42,097 bases of DNA from Sandaracinus sp. (GTDB lineage Bacteria > Myxococcota_A > Polyangia > Polyangiales > Houyiibacteriaceae), in contig PABA01000064.1 in NCBI GenBank assembly GCA_002699025.1, positions 1-42,097 of the forward strand, in the 5' to 3' direction. Numbering within the stretch: position 1 is the stretch's first letter; each line of letters opens with the position of its first letter. The position numbers and the translations under genes are program-made. The notes below the pieces were generated by a model. It saw only the letters and a list, made by a program, of their open reading frames with translations. It did not search any database and was not told the DNA's origin. Of this stretch, positions 7,597 to 15,396 are shown one piece after another.

Positions 7597-10068
7597 TCAG
7601 CGGAGGCGCTCGAGGACGGCCTGGAGCGCGGCCGACTCTCCGAGGGCGCTCGCCTGCTCCTGGAGCCGCTCGCGGAGCACCTCGAGGGCGTGCGTGTCGA
7701 GGCTCTCGCGCAGGCCGTCGAAGACGGTCCGCGCCTCGGCGGCCTGATCCAGCGCCACGAGGTAGACGACGAGCTCGAGCCGCCGCGCCAGGTCCTCCGG
7801 GTGCGCCTCCGCCCCGGCCCGGGCGATGCGCAGGGCCTCGCGCAGGTCGCCGGAGCGCTCCTCGGCCTCGCCACGCGCGTGACGCACGACGGCCCGCCCG
7901 TGGCGCATGGCGGCGCTCTCCGGCAGCCGCTCCACGGCGGCGTCGGCGGCGGCGAGGGCCTCGTCGAGCCGCCCGGCCCGCCGCAGCACCTCCACGCGCC
8001 GGTAGAGGGCCTCTTCGTCGCCCGCCCGCGCCGCGATCATCGCGTCCAGGTCGCGGAGCGCGTCGTCCCAGCGCTCGAGATCGATGTAGGTCCGGGCCCG
8101 ATGGAGCGTGGCGACCCGATCCTCGGGCGCGTCCTCGAGGGCCTGGTGGAGGTCGGCGAGCGCTTCCATGAGCTGACCCTGCCGCCGCAGCACGTCGGCC
8201 CGCCGCGCGAGGAGCCAGGGGTCGTTCGGCGAGCGCTGCACGGCCTGGTCGAAGCAGGCCACCGCCGCGTCCAGGTCGCCCCGCAGCCGATGCGTCTCGG
8301 CGAGCCCGGCGACCGCCTCGAGGTGCGCCTCGTCCAGCGCCAGGACGCGCTCGTAGTCCGCCTGGGCCCGGTCGAGCTGCCCGGCCTTCCGCTGCGCCTC
8401 CGCCCGGCCGAGGAGCGCGCCGAGCTCCCGGGGGTCGAGCGCCAGGGCCCGGTCGAAGTCGGCGATGGCCTCCTCGAGGCGCCCGGCCACCATGTGGCAC
8501 TCGCCCCGGCGCAGGAGCCCGATCGGGTTCGGATCGCCGCCCGCGAGCGCCTTGTCCAGCGCGACGAGGGCCTCCTCGTGCCGCCCTAGCAGGCGCAGCA
8601 CGTTGGCCCGCCCGTAGACCGTCTCCGGCTTGTCCGGGTCGTGCCAGAGCGCCTTGTCGTAGTCGTCGAGGGCCTCCTCGAGCCGGTCCGTCGCCACCCG
8701 CGACTGGGCCCGCATGCGGAGCAGCCGCGCCGACTTCGGCGAGCGCTCGAGCAGCCAGTCGAAGTCCTCGAGGGCCTCCTCGTGCCGGTCCAGGCGCTGC
8801 AGGCTCCGCGCGCGCCCCTCCCGCGCCCAGGGGTAGTCGGGCTGGATCTCGATCGCCCGCTCGAAGTCCTGCACGGCTTCGTCTTCGCGCCCGAGCATGT
8901 GGTAGGTTTCGGCGCGCGAGGCGAGGGCCCAGGCGTAGTCGGGCTTCATCTCGATGGCCCGGTCGAAGCCGGCCAGGGCCTCGTGGAAGCGCTCCATCAG
9001 GCGCAGCGTGTCGGCGCGGTGCGCGATGGCCCAGCCGTCGTTCGCGTCGCGCTCGAGGAGCCGCTCGAAGTCGGCGAGGGCCTGCTCGTAGCGGCGGAGC
9101 TCGACGAAGGTCTCGGCGCGCCGGCCGAGCGCGAAGGGGTTGGTCGGGTCGAGGGCGATGGAGCGGTTCAGGTCGCGGAGCGCCTGGTCGAGGCGCCCGA
9201 GGTCGAAGAGCACCATCCCCCGGTTGGCGAGGGCCCAGGCGTAGCGGGAGTCGAGGTGGATCGCCTGCGAGAGGTCGGCCCAGGCCTCGTTGAAGCGGCC
9301 GAGGGCCCGGTAGGCGGCGCCGCGGCTCGCCCAGGCCCAGGCGTTGCGCGGGTCGAGGGCCAGGGCGCGGCTCAGGTCGTCGGCGGACTTCTCCGCGTTG
9401 CCGAGGAGGCGGTGCACCTCACCGCGCTGGGCGAGGGCCCAGGGGTAGTCGGGCTGGAGCTCGATGGCCTTGTCGAAGTCCCGGACGGCGTCTTCGCGGC
9501 GGTCGAGGAGCGCCTTGCTCTTGCCGCGGCTCGCGTAGACCCAGGCCATGCGATCGTCGATGCCCAGCGCCTGGTCGAAGCGCTCCACGGCCTTCGCGTG
9601 GTCGCCCCGCAGGCGGAAGGCCTCGCCGAGCGTGGCGATGACCGTGGGCTGGGGCTCGGCCCCGTCGATGGCGGCCGTGAGGTCGGCGATCGCCTCGTCG
9701 AAGCGTCCGTCGTCGAGGTGCACCTCGCCGCGGCGAAAGAGCGCCCAGTGGTACTTCGGGTCGAGCTCGATGGCGGCCCCGAGGTCGACGAGCGCCAGGG
9801 CCCGGTCGCCGGAGCGGGCGTGCGCATCCCCGCGGCTCGCCAGGGCGAAGGCGTAGCGCGGGTCCAGGGCGAGGGCCCGATCGAGGGTCGCGATGGCCTC
9901 CCGATGCCGCCCGGTCCGGCGGAGCACCTCCCCCTTCTGGCCGAGGGCCTCGAGGTGGTCCGGCTGGGCGTCGAGGAGGCGGCCCAGGATCACGAGCGCC
10001 TCGTCGTAGCGCCCGGCGCGGATGTGCTCCTTGGCGCGCTTCAGCAGTTCGTCGGGGGCGTCGCTCAC
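7597..10068 (-). CDS. Long TPR-repeat protein
   Basis: An 823-residue protein made almost wholly of tetratricopeptide repeats: about 23 units of 34 residues, with the usual small/large residue pattern (for example LALDPRYAFALASRGDAHAR). There is no signal peptide, membrane segment or enzymatic domain, so it is probably a cytoplasmic protein-interaction scaffold with unknown partners. GTG 10068 is the only sensible start. A possible -10 (TACACC) lies 10 bases upstream. The DUF4920 gene on the same strand ends 66 bases upstream, so co-transcription is possible. Confidence 0.9.
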   Translation of the reverse strand: MSDAPDELLKRAKEHIRAGRYDEALVILGRLLDAQPDHLEALGQKGEVLRRTGRHREAIATLDRALALDPRYAFALASRGDAHARSGDRALALVDLGAAIELDPKYHWALFRRGEVHLDDGRFDEAIADLTAAIDGAEPQPTVIATLGEAFRLRGDHAKAVERFDQALGIDDRMAWVYASRGKSKALLDRREDAVRDFDKAIELQPDYPWALAQRGEVHRLLGNAEKSADDLSRALALDPRNAWAWASRGAAYRALGRFNEAWADLSQAIHLDSRYAWALANRGMVLFDLGRLDQALRDLNRSIALDPTNPFALGRRAETFVELRRYEQALADFERLLERDANDGWAIAHRADTLRLMERFHEALAGFDRAIEMKPDYAWALASRAETYHMLGREDEAVQDFERAIEIQPDYPWAREGRARSLQRLDRHEEALEDFDWLLERSPKSARLLRMRAQSRVATDRLEEALDDYDKALWHDPDKPETVYGRANVLRLLGRHEEALVALDKALAGGDPNPIGLLRRGECHMVAGRLEEAIADFDRALALDPRELGALLGRAEAQRKAGQLDRAQADYERVLALDEAHLEAVAGLAETHRLRGDLDAAVACFDQAVQRSPNDPWLLARRADVLRRQGQLMEALADLHQALEDAPEDRVATLHRARTYIDLERWDDALRDLDAMIAARAGDEEALYRRVEVLRRAGRLDEALAAADAAVERLPESAAMRHGRAVVRHARGEAEERSGDLREALRIARAGAEAHPEDLARRLELVVYLVALDQAAEARTVFDGLRESLDTHALEVLRERLQEQASALGESAALQAVLERLR

Positions 10069-10134
10069 GGCGGGTGCGGGTGTAGCATCGGCGCGCGCGC
10101 GCTGCGACCCCCGGCCGCCCGCGCTCCCCCGGGG

Positions 10135-10689
10135 TCAGCGCAGGACGACGCCGTCGGCGGCGATCTGGAGCGCCTGGGCGGTCGCCATGGCGCCCTCGCT
10201 CTCGAGGTGGGCCCGCTCCGACGCGCTCAGCTCGCGCAGGGCCAGGCGGCCTTCGACGACGGCTCGCCGGCCGGCGGCGTCGCGCGGCAGGAAGAAGGAG
10301 TGCCCGGCCATCGGCACGCGGATCGTGGGCGTGCCCTCGGCGCGCATCTCCATCCAGCAGCCCATGCGCTGGCAGACCTGGGCGACCTCGCCCTCGGTTT
10401 TGACCACCTGCCCCTCGAAGCGCGACGGGTCGGCGACGATGTCCGCGAGGGCGGTCACGGGGCGCTCCGAGAGGGCGGCGCCGAAGGACTCCTCGCCGGC
10501 CGCCCCGGGGGCCTCCTCCGCAGCGTTCTCTTCGGCGGCTTCCGCGGTCTGCTCCGACGGCGCGGCCTCCTCCGAGGGCGCGGCCTCCGCGGCGGGTGCG
10601 GCGGCTTCGCGCGGGGCGGCGCTGCAGGCGAGGAGGAGGGCAGCGAGGAGCGGGAGGAGCGGGAGGAGCGTACGCGTCGTGGTGGTCAT
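10135..10689 (-). CDS. DUF4920-family lipoprotein
   Basis: A 184-residue lipoprotein. The signal ends in LLAC, then a long Ala/Glu/Pro-rich tether, then a DUF4920 domain (about residues 95-180) with its hallmark CQRMGCWMEM. These proteins have an OB-like fold and two conserved Cys, suggesting metal or redox chemistry, but the function is not known. ATG 10689 gives the normal signal; the longer frame to 10767 would bury it. The TPR gene follows on the same strand. Confidence 0.8.
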   Translation of the reverse strand: MTTTTRTLLPLLPLLAALLLACSAAPREAAAPAAEAAPSEEAAPSEQTAEAAEENAAEEAPGAAGEESFGAALSERPVTALADIVADPSRFEGQVVKTEGEVAQVCQRMGCWMEMRAEGTPTIRVPMAGHSFFLPRDAAGRRAVVEGRLALRELSASERAHLESEGAMATAQALQIAADGVVLR

Positions 10690-10734
10690 GGGAGGGCTCG
10701 GCGGGTCGGGCGCCGCGCTCGGCGCCGGCCGAAT

Positions 10735-10763
10735 TAGGTAGAAGGCGCCGGCCGGGGACGCAA
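10735..10763 (-). promoter_or_regulatory. Candidate promoter for the DUF4920 lipoprotein
   Basis: On the minus strand TTGCGT (10763-10758), a 17-base spacer and TACCTA (10740-10735), about 45 bases before the start codon. It is divergent from the EAL gene. Confidence 0.45.
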
Positions 10764-10780
10764 GCACGGCTCGCCGGTGC

Positions 10781-10786
10781 TAGGCT
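10781..10786 (+). promoter_or_regulatory. -10 box of a leaderless transcript (EAL gene)
   Basis: TAGGCT ends 8 bases before GTG 10795. No good -35 is visible at the usual spacing. Confidence 0.4.
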
Positions 10787-10794
10787 GAACCGGG

Positions 10795-11586
10795 GTGAGC
10801 GAGCGGGACGAGGGTCGCCGGAAGGCGGCGCACTGGACCTATACGGAGGCCGACGGCCTCTCCGCCGAGGCCCTCCGGCTCTCGACCCGGTCTCTCACCG
10901 TCGACGAGATCGGCGTCGCCTTCCAGCCCATCGTCGATCTCCCGCGCCGCCGCCCTTTCGCCTACGAGGCGCTCGTGCGCTGCCGCCGGCCCGGCTTCGA
11001 GCGCCCCGACGAGCTCCTCGCCGCCGCCCTCGCCGAGCGCGCCATGGGACGCCTCGGTCGGCTCATCCGCGAGGTGGCGCTCCCGCCCGACCGCGACGTG
11101 CCCGTCTTCGTCAACCTGCACCCGGAGGAGCTGGCGAGCCGCTGGCTCGTCCGCCCCGACGACCCGCTCAACCTCTACCCGGGACCGCTCTTCCTCGAGG
11201 TCACGGAGGCCGCCTCCCTCGACTACTTCGAGCTCTGCCGCGGCGTGCTCGAGGAGATCTGCGGCCGCATCGGCGCGACCATCGTCATCGACGACCTCGG
11301 CGCCGGCTACAGCAACCTCCTGCGCATCGTGGACCTCGAGCCCGGCTTCGTGAAGCTCGACCGGGAGCTGGTCCGCGGCATCGATCGGGACCGGCGCCAG
11401 CGCAAGCTCGTCGCCAACGTGGTCCAGCTCTGCGCCGAGCTCGGCGCGCACGTCGTGGCCGAGGGCATCGAGACGAGCGACGAGCTGCGGGCCATCCTCG
11501 ACGCGGGGGTGCGCTACGGGCAGGGCTACCTGCTCGCCCGCCCGGCCGACCCGGCCCCCGCCATCCACTGGCCCGAAGACGTCTGA
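10795..11586 (+). CDS. Stand-alone EAL-domain cyclic di-GMP phosphodiesterase
   Basis: A 263-residue cytoplasmic protein consisting of one EAL domain. The residues needed for metal binding and catalysis are present: E58 in YEALVR, N107 in FVNLHP, E135 in LEVTE, D166/D167 in IDDLGAGYS, K187 in VKLD, E223 in VAEGIE and Q243 in GQGY. An active phosphodiesterase that cuts c-di-GMP to pGpG is therefore likely. It has no sensor or membrane domain, so any control must be transcriptional or through a partner. GTG 10795 lies just behind a -10 box. Confidence 0.88.
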   Translation: MSERDEGRRKAAHWTYTEADGLSAEALRLSTRSLTVDEIGVAFQPIVDLPRRRPFAYEALVRCRRPGFERPDELLAAALAERAMGRLGRLIREVALPPDRDVPVFVNLHPEELASRWLVRPDDPLNLYPGPLFLEVTEAASLDYFELCRGVLEEICGRIGATIVIDDLGAGYSNLLRIVDLEPGFVKLDRELVRGIDRDRRQRKLVANVVQLCAELGAHVVAEGIETSDELRAILDAGVRYGQGYLLARPADPAPAIHWPEDV

Positions 11587-11592
11587 CGCCGG

Positions 11593-11619
11593 GTCGGACG
11601 GGTCGGACGGGTCGGACGG
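11593..11619. repeat. 9-bp tandem repeat, three copies
   Basis: GTCGGACGG repeats three times in the short gap between the convergent EAL and bestrophin genes. Confidence 0.8.
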
Positions 11620-11624
11620 GGCGC

Positions 11625-12605
11625 TCAAGTGAGGACGCGCTTCACCGGCTTCTTCAGCGGCGGGAGCTCTTCCTCGCCCATGCGCTGCCGGAGGTTCACC
11701 TCGATCATCCGCGTGATCGCCGAGAGCGGCAGGTCGTTGTCGTCCTCGCCGAAGGGGTTCTCGATCTCGTCGCCGACCGCGTCCAGGCCGAAGAAGGCGT
11801 AGCTCACCATCAGCACGACGGCCGGCGTGAAGGGGCCGAGGCCCTCGATGCTGACCAGGCCGAAGGGCAGGAAGAAGCAGTACACGAAGACGATCCGGTG
11901 CAGCAGGATGTTGTAGCTGAAGGGGATCGGCGTCGCCTTGATGCGCTCGCAGCCGCCCTGCACGCCCGCCAGCTCCGTGAGCGAGCCCTCCAGGACAGGC
12001 AGGTGATAGGCGTGGATCCAGCCGCGATCGTGGGCGCCCCGGAGCTCGGCGCCGATGCGCTGGAGCAGGGCGATCGGGCGGTTCAGCTCCGGGCGGAGGG
12101 CCTCGACCTCGGACTCCTCGAGGAAGGGCGCGAGCTCCTCGAGCCGATCCTGATCGCGCAGGTGCAGGCGCAGCGCGTGGACGTAGGCGACGACCTGGTA
12201 GACGAGCCGCCGGTGGAAGGCGTGCACCTCGTCCGGGCCCGCGCCCTCGCGCGCCGCGTAGCGGTAGGCCTCGCCGACACCCTCGGAGGGGCCCACGAAC
12301 GTGAGCAGCTGGCGGGTGAGCGAGCGGCTCGCGTTGACGACGCGACCCCAGAGCTTGCGGCCCTCCCAGAAGCGGTCGTAGCTGGTGTTGTTGCGGAAGC
12401 CGAGGAAGATGCCGAGCGCCAGGCCGATCAGGGAGAAGGGCGTGACGGTCAGGTTGGTGTGGAGCCAACCGTAGGTCTCGTGCACCCAGGTGACGGCGCC
12501 GGCCACGGAGGTGACGAAGAGGACCCGGGGCCAGGTGCGCGTCAGGCTGCTGCCCCGCCACATGAGCAGGGTGCGGAGCCAGGTGGACTTCTCGTGGACG
12601 ATCAT
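11625..12605 (-). CDS. Bestrophin-family (YneE-like) membrane channel
   Basis: A 326-residue inner-membrane protein. The N-terminus MIVHEKSTWLRTLL, the segment LGIFLGFRNNTSYDRFWEGR and later C-terminal motifs match bacterial bestrophins, which form pentameric ion channels for anions or cations. Four hydrophobic segments are visible, two near the N-terminus and two around residues 220-260. ATG 12605 is chosen because it places the family's usual N-terminus first; an in-frame start at 12755 adds 50 unrelated residues. The upstream region shared with the kinase-receiver gene carries a palindrome and a sigma-54 promoter pointing the other way. Confidence 0.85.
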   Translation of the reverse strand: MIVHEKSTWLRTLLMWRGSSLTRTWPRVLFVTSVAGAVTWVHETYGWLHTNLTVTPFSLIGLALGIFLGFRNNTSYDRFWEGRKLWGRVVNASRSLTRQLLTFVGPSEGVGEAYRYAAREGAGPDEVHAFHRRLVYQVVAYVHALRLHLRDQDRLEELAPFLEESEVEALRPELNRPIALLQRIGAELRGAHDRGWIHAYHLPVLEGSLTELAGVQGGCERIKATPIPFSYNILLHRIVFVYCFFLPFGLVSIEGLGPFTPAVVLMVSYAFFGLDAVGDEIENPFGEDDNDLPLSAITRMIEVNLRQRMGEEELPPLKKPVKRVLT

Positions 12606-12695
12606 CGGCGGGGCATGCTCTCGAAGGGGACCCCGCACGGCAAGGCTCCATCGAAGGATCCCTCCGATCGTCTCCGGCTCCGGGGCGGGCGCGCC

Positions 12696-12713
12696 GAGGT
12701 CGATTCGACCACG
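12696..12713 (+). promoter_or_regulatory. Candidate enhancer site A (GAGGTCGATTCGACCACG)
   Basis: It contains the perfect inverted repeat GGTCGA-T-TCGACC (12698-12710). The same 18 bases occur on the minus strand at 25452-25469. The centre is 95 bases upstream of the -24 GG of the promoter at 12797, a normal distance for an activator of the NtrC class. Confidence 0.65.
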
Positions 12714-12796
12714 AGAGGGCGTAGACGACTCCCCACGCTCGTCGCCTGCACCCATCGTCTCCGGTGGCCCAGGCGCTCCCGCGGTCGGTTTCCCGC

Positions 12797-12813
12797 TTGG
12801 CGTCGTGTTTGCA
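12797..12813 (+). promoter_or_regulatory. Candidate sigma-54 promoter A
   Basis: TTGGCGTCGTGTTTGCA has GG at 12799-12800 and GC at 12811-12812, separated by exactly 10 bases, with TTGGC and TTTGCA matching the consensus. Predicted transcription start is near 12824, about 66 bases before the kinase-receiver ATG. Confidence 0.65.
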
Positions 12814-12889
12814 TGGCGTTACCCCCGGCTTGGGCCGGCGGTCCGCCTTCGCCCGGAAAGGGCGGCCTCGCCCGCAGCAGCGACAACCC

Positions 12890-14158
12890 ATGATCGAGCG
12901 CAGCACCCCAGACAGCGGCGAAGGTCCGGCGACGCGGCGGCCGCCCCGTCGCGTCGAGAGCCCCCCGGCGGTGCGCGTGGGGGACCTCCTGGGCGGCACG
13001 TACCGCGTTCGCCGCGCCCTCGGCCGCGGCGGGCAGGGTGAGATCGTGCTCGCGATGGACGAGTCGCTCGGCCGGCTCGTCGCCCTGAAGTGGCTCGACT
13101 CGCGCGACGCCGGACACCTGCTCGACGAGGGCCGGCACCTCGCGCGCAGCCCCCACCCCGGGATCGTTTCCGTCTACGGCATGGGCGAGCATGCCGGCGC
13201 GCCCTTCCTCGTCCTCGAGTACATGCGTGGGGGCGACCTCCGCCGCTGGTCCTCGCTCTTCACCGATCTGCCGCCCGTCGATCACATCGTCCGGCGCGTC
13301 GTGGAGGTGGCGCACGCGCTCGAGGCGCTCCACCGCGCCGGGCTCGTCCACCGGGACGTCAAGCCCGAGAACGTCCTGCTCGCGGAGCTCGATGGGCACG
13401 CCAAGCTCGCGGACCTGGGGCTCTCGCGCCGGGCCGGGTACGAGCCCAGCCATCGCATCCACGGCACGCTCGAGTTCATGGCCCCGGAGGTGCTCCGCGG
13501 CGAGACCGAGGCGCCGGCCCGGGACGTCTTCGCGCTCGCCGTGATGACCTACCTCCTGCTCACGGGCGAGGTGCCCTGGCCCATCGAGAACCGCCGAAAC
13601 GGCGACGGGCCCCGACGGCTCCACGACGCCCAGATCGCCGACCCCGCGCCGCGCGCCTCGGCGCATCGACCGGAGCTCTGCAGCGCCTTCGACGACGCGC
13701 TCCTCGCGGGGCTCGCCCTGGACGCCGCCGAGCGACCGGGGCCCCTCGCCTTCGCCTGGGGCCTCGAAGACGCCCTCTCGTTCTGCGCGTCGCCCCGGTG
13801 GCGCGTGCTGGTGGTCGACGACGACCCGGACTTCCGAGCGCTCGCGGCCGTGAGCCTTCAGGGGGAGCTCCCGCGGGTGGAGGTGAGCGAGGCGCAGACG
13901 GCCGCGGAGGCGCTCGCGCAGGTCGAGCGGGTTCAGCCCGATCTGGTCGTGGTCGATCTCCACATGCCGGAGCGGAGCGGCTTCGAGCTCGCGGCGGAGC
14001 TCCGGGCGACCCGCCCCACGCTGCCCATCGTCATCGCGACCGGGGCCGGGGGCGCCCGGGACTGGCGGGGGCTCACGCACGTCGCGACCGACTTCGTGGT
14101 CAAGCCGATCGTGCCCAGGGACTTCGCCCGGCGTGTCGCCACGCTGCTCGACCGGTAG
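12890..14158 (+). CDS. Ser/Thr protein kinase fused to a C-terminal receiver domain
   Basis: A 422-residue cytoplasmic protein. Residues 30-295 form a Hanks-type kinase: glycine loop GRGGQG, K67 in VALKW, HRD 154-156, DLG 175-177 in place of DFG, and APE in EFMAPEVL. Residues 306-422 form a receiver with the acidic triad D310-D312, phospho-acceptor D356 in VVVDLHMP and K405 in VVKP. A two-component phosphorelay could thus feed into a Ser/Thr kinase, or the kinase could modify the receiver. There is no membrane segment. ATG 12890 is chosen because it follows the predicted sigma-54 start; a frame to 12764 would run through the promoter. Confidence 0.88.
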   Translation: MIERSTPDSGEGPATRRPPRRVESPPAVRVGDLLGGTYRVRRALGRGGQGEIVLAMDESLGRLVALKWLDSRDAGHLLDEGRHLARSPHPGIVSVYGMGEHAGAPFLVLEYMRGGDLRRWSSLFTDLPPVDHIVRRVVEVAHALEALHRAGLVHRDVKPENVLLAELDGHAKLADLGLSRRAGYEPSHRIHGTLEFMAPEVLRGETEAPARDVFALAVMTYLLLTGEVPWPIENRRNGDGPRRLHDAQIADPAPRASAHRPELCSAFDDALLAGLALDAAERPGPLAFAWGLEDALSFCASPRWRVLVVDDDPDFRALAAVSLQGELPRVEVSEAQTAAEALAQVERVQPDLVVVDLHMPERSGFELAAELRATRPTLPIVIATGAGGARDWRGLTHVATDFVVKPIVPRDFARRVATLLDR

Positions 14159-14183
14159 GCCCCGGCCGGCGCTGTCTGCGTCC

Positions 14184-14200
14184 ATTCGTCTCAGACGAAT
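14184..14200. promoter_or_regulatory. Inverted repeat downstream of the kinase-receiver gene
   Basis: ATTCGTC-TCA-GACGAAT, a perfect 7-base stem with a 3-base loop in a short AT-rich stretch 25 bases after the kinase stop. There is no T tract, so it may be a weak terminator or an operator for the next gene. Confidence 0.4.
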
Positions 14201-14244
14201 TCGAGTCACGATAATTTGGTTGATGCTTTTGGTCCGGACGGCCC

Positions 14245-14250
14245 TAGAGT
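14245..14250 (+). promoter_or_regulatory. -10 box of a leaderless transcript (TerB-like gene)
   Basis: TAGAGT ends 6 bases before ATG 14257. A TTGATG at 14220-14225 could be the -35, but its 19-base spacing is long. Confidence 0.4.
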
Positions 14251-14256
14251 GGTCGC

Positions 14257-14718
14257 ATGGCCGCCTCCGACCTCCCGCCCCTGCGCCCTGACGAGGCGCA
14301 GCTCGTCGTCGACGTGCTGACCGCCGCGCTCTGGTCCGACCGGCGCATGGCGCGTCAGCAGGTGCGCGCCGTCGCCGAGGCCGGTGCCCTGCTCGGCGTC
14401 CCGGACGTCGCCGTGCGCATCACGCGAGGCCTCTCGCTGGACGATCTCGAGGTCGAGGCGCTCGCGCCGCCCGCCCGGATCGCGCTCTTCGCCGCCGCGG
14501 CGTGGACGACGGCCGCCGACAGCCGGGAGCATCCCCTCGAGCGGCTGTGGCTGGCCGGCCTGCGGGCCCGGTTGGGGCTCGACGGCATGGTCGCGCGGCG
14601 CCTGGAGCGGCTCGCCTGGCGCATGCGGAGCCAGGCGGGCGGAGACCCGACGCGCCACGAGCTGGAGGCGCTCCTGCGGGCCGCGCCGCGCCTCGTCTCT
14701 CCGGTGGTTGCCGCCTGA
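14257..14718 (+). CDS. Small helical protein, TerB-like
   Basis: A 153-residue, all-helical acidic protein with no signal or membrane segment. The spacing of Asp-rich helices (PDEAQLVVDVLTAALWSDRR near the start and further conserved-looking Leu/Ala helices) resembles the TerB/DUF533-like fold, but I see no decisive motif. The function is unknown. It is flanked by the kinase-receiver gene on the same strand, with its own promoter between them, and by a convergent lipoprotein gene. Confidence 0.6.
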   Translation: MAASDLPPLRPDEAQLVVDVLTAALWSDRRMARQQVRAVAEAGALLGVPDVAVRITRGLSLDDLEVEALAPPARIALFAAAAWTTAADSREHPLERLWLAGLRARLGLDGMVARRLERLAWRMRSQAGGDPTRHELEALLRAAPRLVSPVVAA

Positions 14719-14741
14719 GCGGGCGGCGCCGGCGGGGCCGC

Positions 14742-15383
14742 TCAGAAGCGGACGTGGACGGGCGCCTGGATGCGGCAGCGGCCCGGGCAGGGGGTCCCCG
14801 CGTCGACCTCGCACTCCTCGTAGGAGTAGGTGCCCTGCCAGCTCCCGCCGACGGCCGGCTGGAGCGCGAGGTGCTCGGTCGTCGCCCACTTCCCCTGGTA
14901 GTCGTAGGCGCTCTCTCGGTGCAGCTCGATGGCCCCCGCGCGGGCGCTCCCGGTGAAGACGATGCCCTCGCCGAAGTCGAGGATCACGCGGTCCTCCCGC
15001 GCGATCCAACGGCCGGTCGTCGGGAGCGTCTGGCGCACGTCGGCGCCCGGCGGGCCGCTGAAGAAGAAGCAGCCCGGGGTGGCGCTCGGCGTGCCCCAGC
15101 GGATCTGCGCCGGCGCCCCCTCCTCGACGACCGGCGGCGGGGGCTCGGTCGAGGCGCTCGGGGCCGCCTCGGAGCTTCCTCCGCCCGCCGGCGTGACCGG
15201 GGTCGGGGTCGTCGGCGCGGGCGCCGGGGCGGGCGCGCAGCCGAGGAGCGGCGCCAGGCCGAGGATCAGCGCGAGCCCGAATGGGGCGCGCTCGCTCGGC
15301 GGACGTGTCGCCCCGCTCGGGGAGAGCGCGAGCGCTCCCCGAGGGGCTTCTCGACGGGCGCGGAGCGTCCGGGCGCGGAGCAT
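14742..15383 (-). CDS. Putative lipoprotein of unknown function
   Basis: A 213-residue protein. A hydrophobic stretch ending in PLLGC (Cys49) makes a clean lipobox, followed by a Pro/Ala/Thr-rich tether and a compact beta-rich domain holding four further Cys. The only start in frame, ATG 15383, leaves an unusually long basic region of about 34 residues before the hydrophobic stretch. A GAGG lies about 11 bases upstream. It begins 13 bases after the cysNC stop on the same strand and so probably belongs to that transcript, though nothing in it points to sulfur metabolism. Confidence 0.65.
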   Translation of the reverse strand: MLRARTLRARREAPRGALALSPSGATRPPSERAPFGLALILGLAPLLGCAPAPAPAPTTPTPVTPAGGGSSEAAPSASTEPPPPVVEEGAPAQIRWGTPSATPGCFFFSGPPGADVRQTLPTTGRWIAREDRVILDFGEGIVFTGSARAGAIELHRESAYDYQGKWATTEHLALQPAVGGSWQGTYSYEECEVDAGTPCPGRCRIQAPVHVRF

Positions 15384-15396
15384 CCGAGCGCCGCCC

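Noticed and set aside
12625-12660. TGGAGCCTTGCCGTGC on the minus strand as a sigma-54 promoter for the bestrophin gene
   Set aside because: GG and GC are 11 bases apart and the flanking match to consensus is poor.
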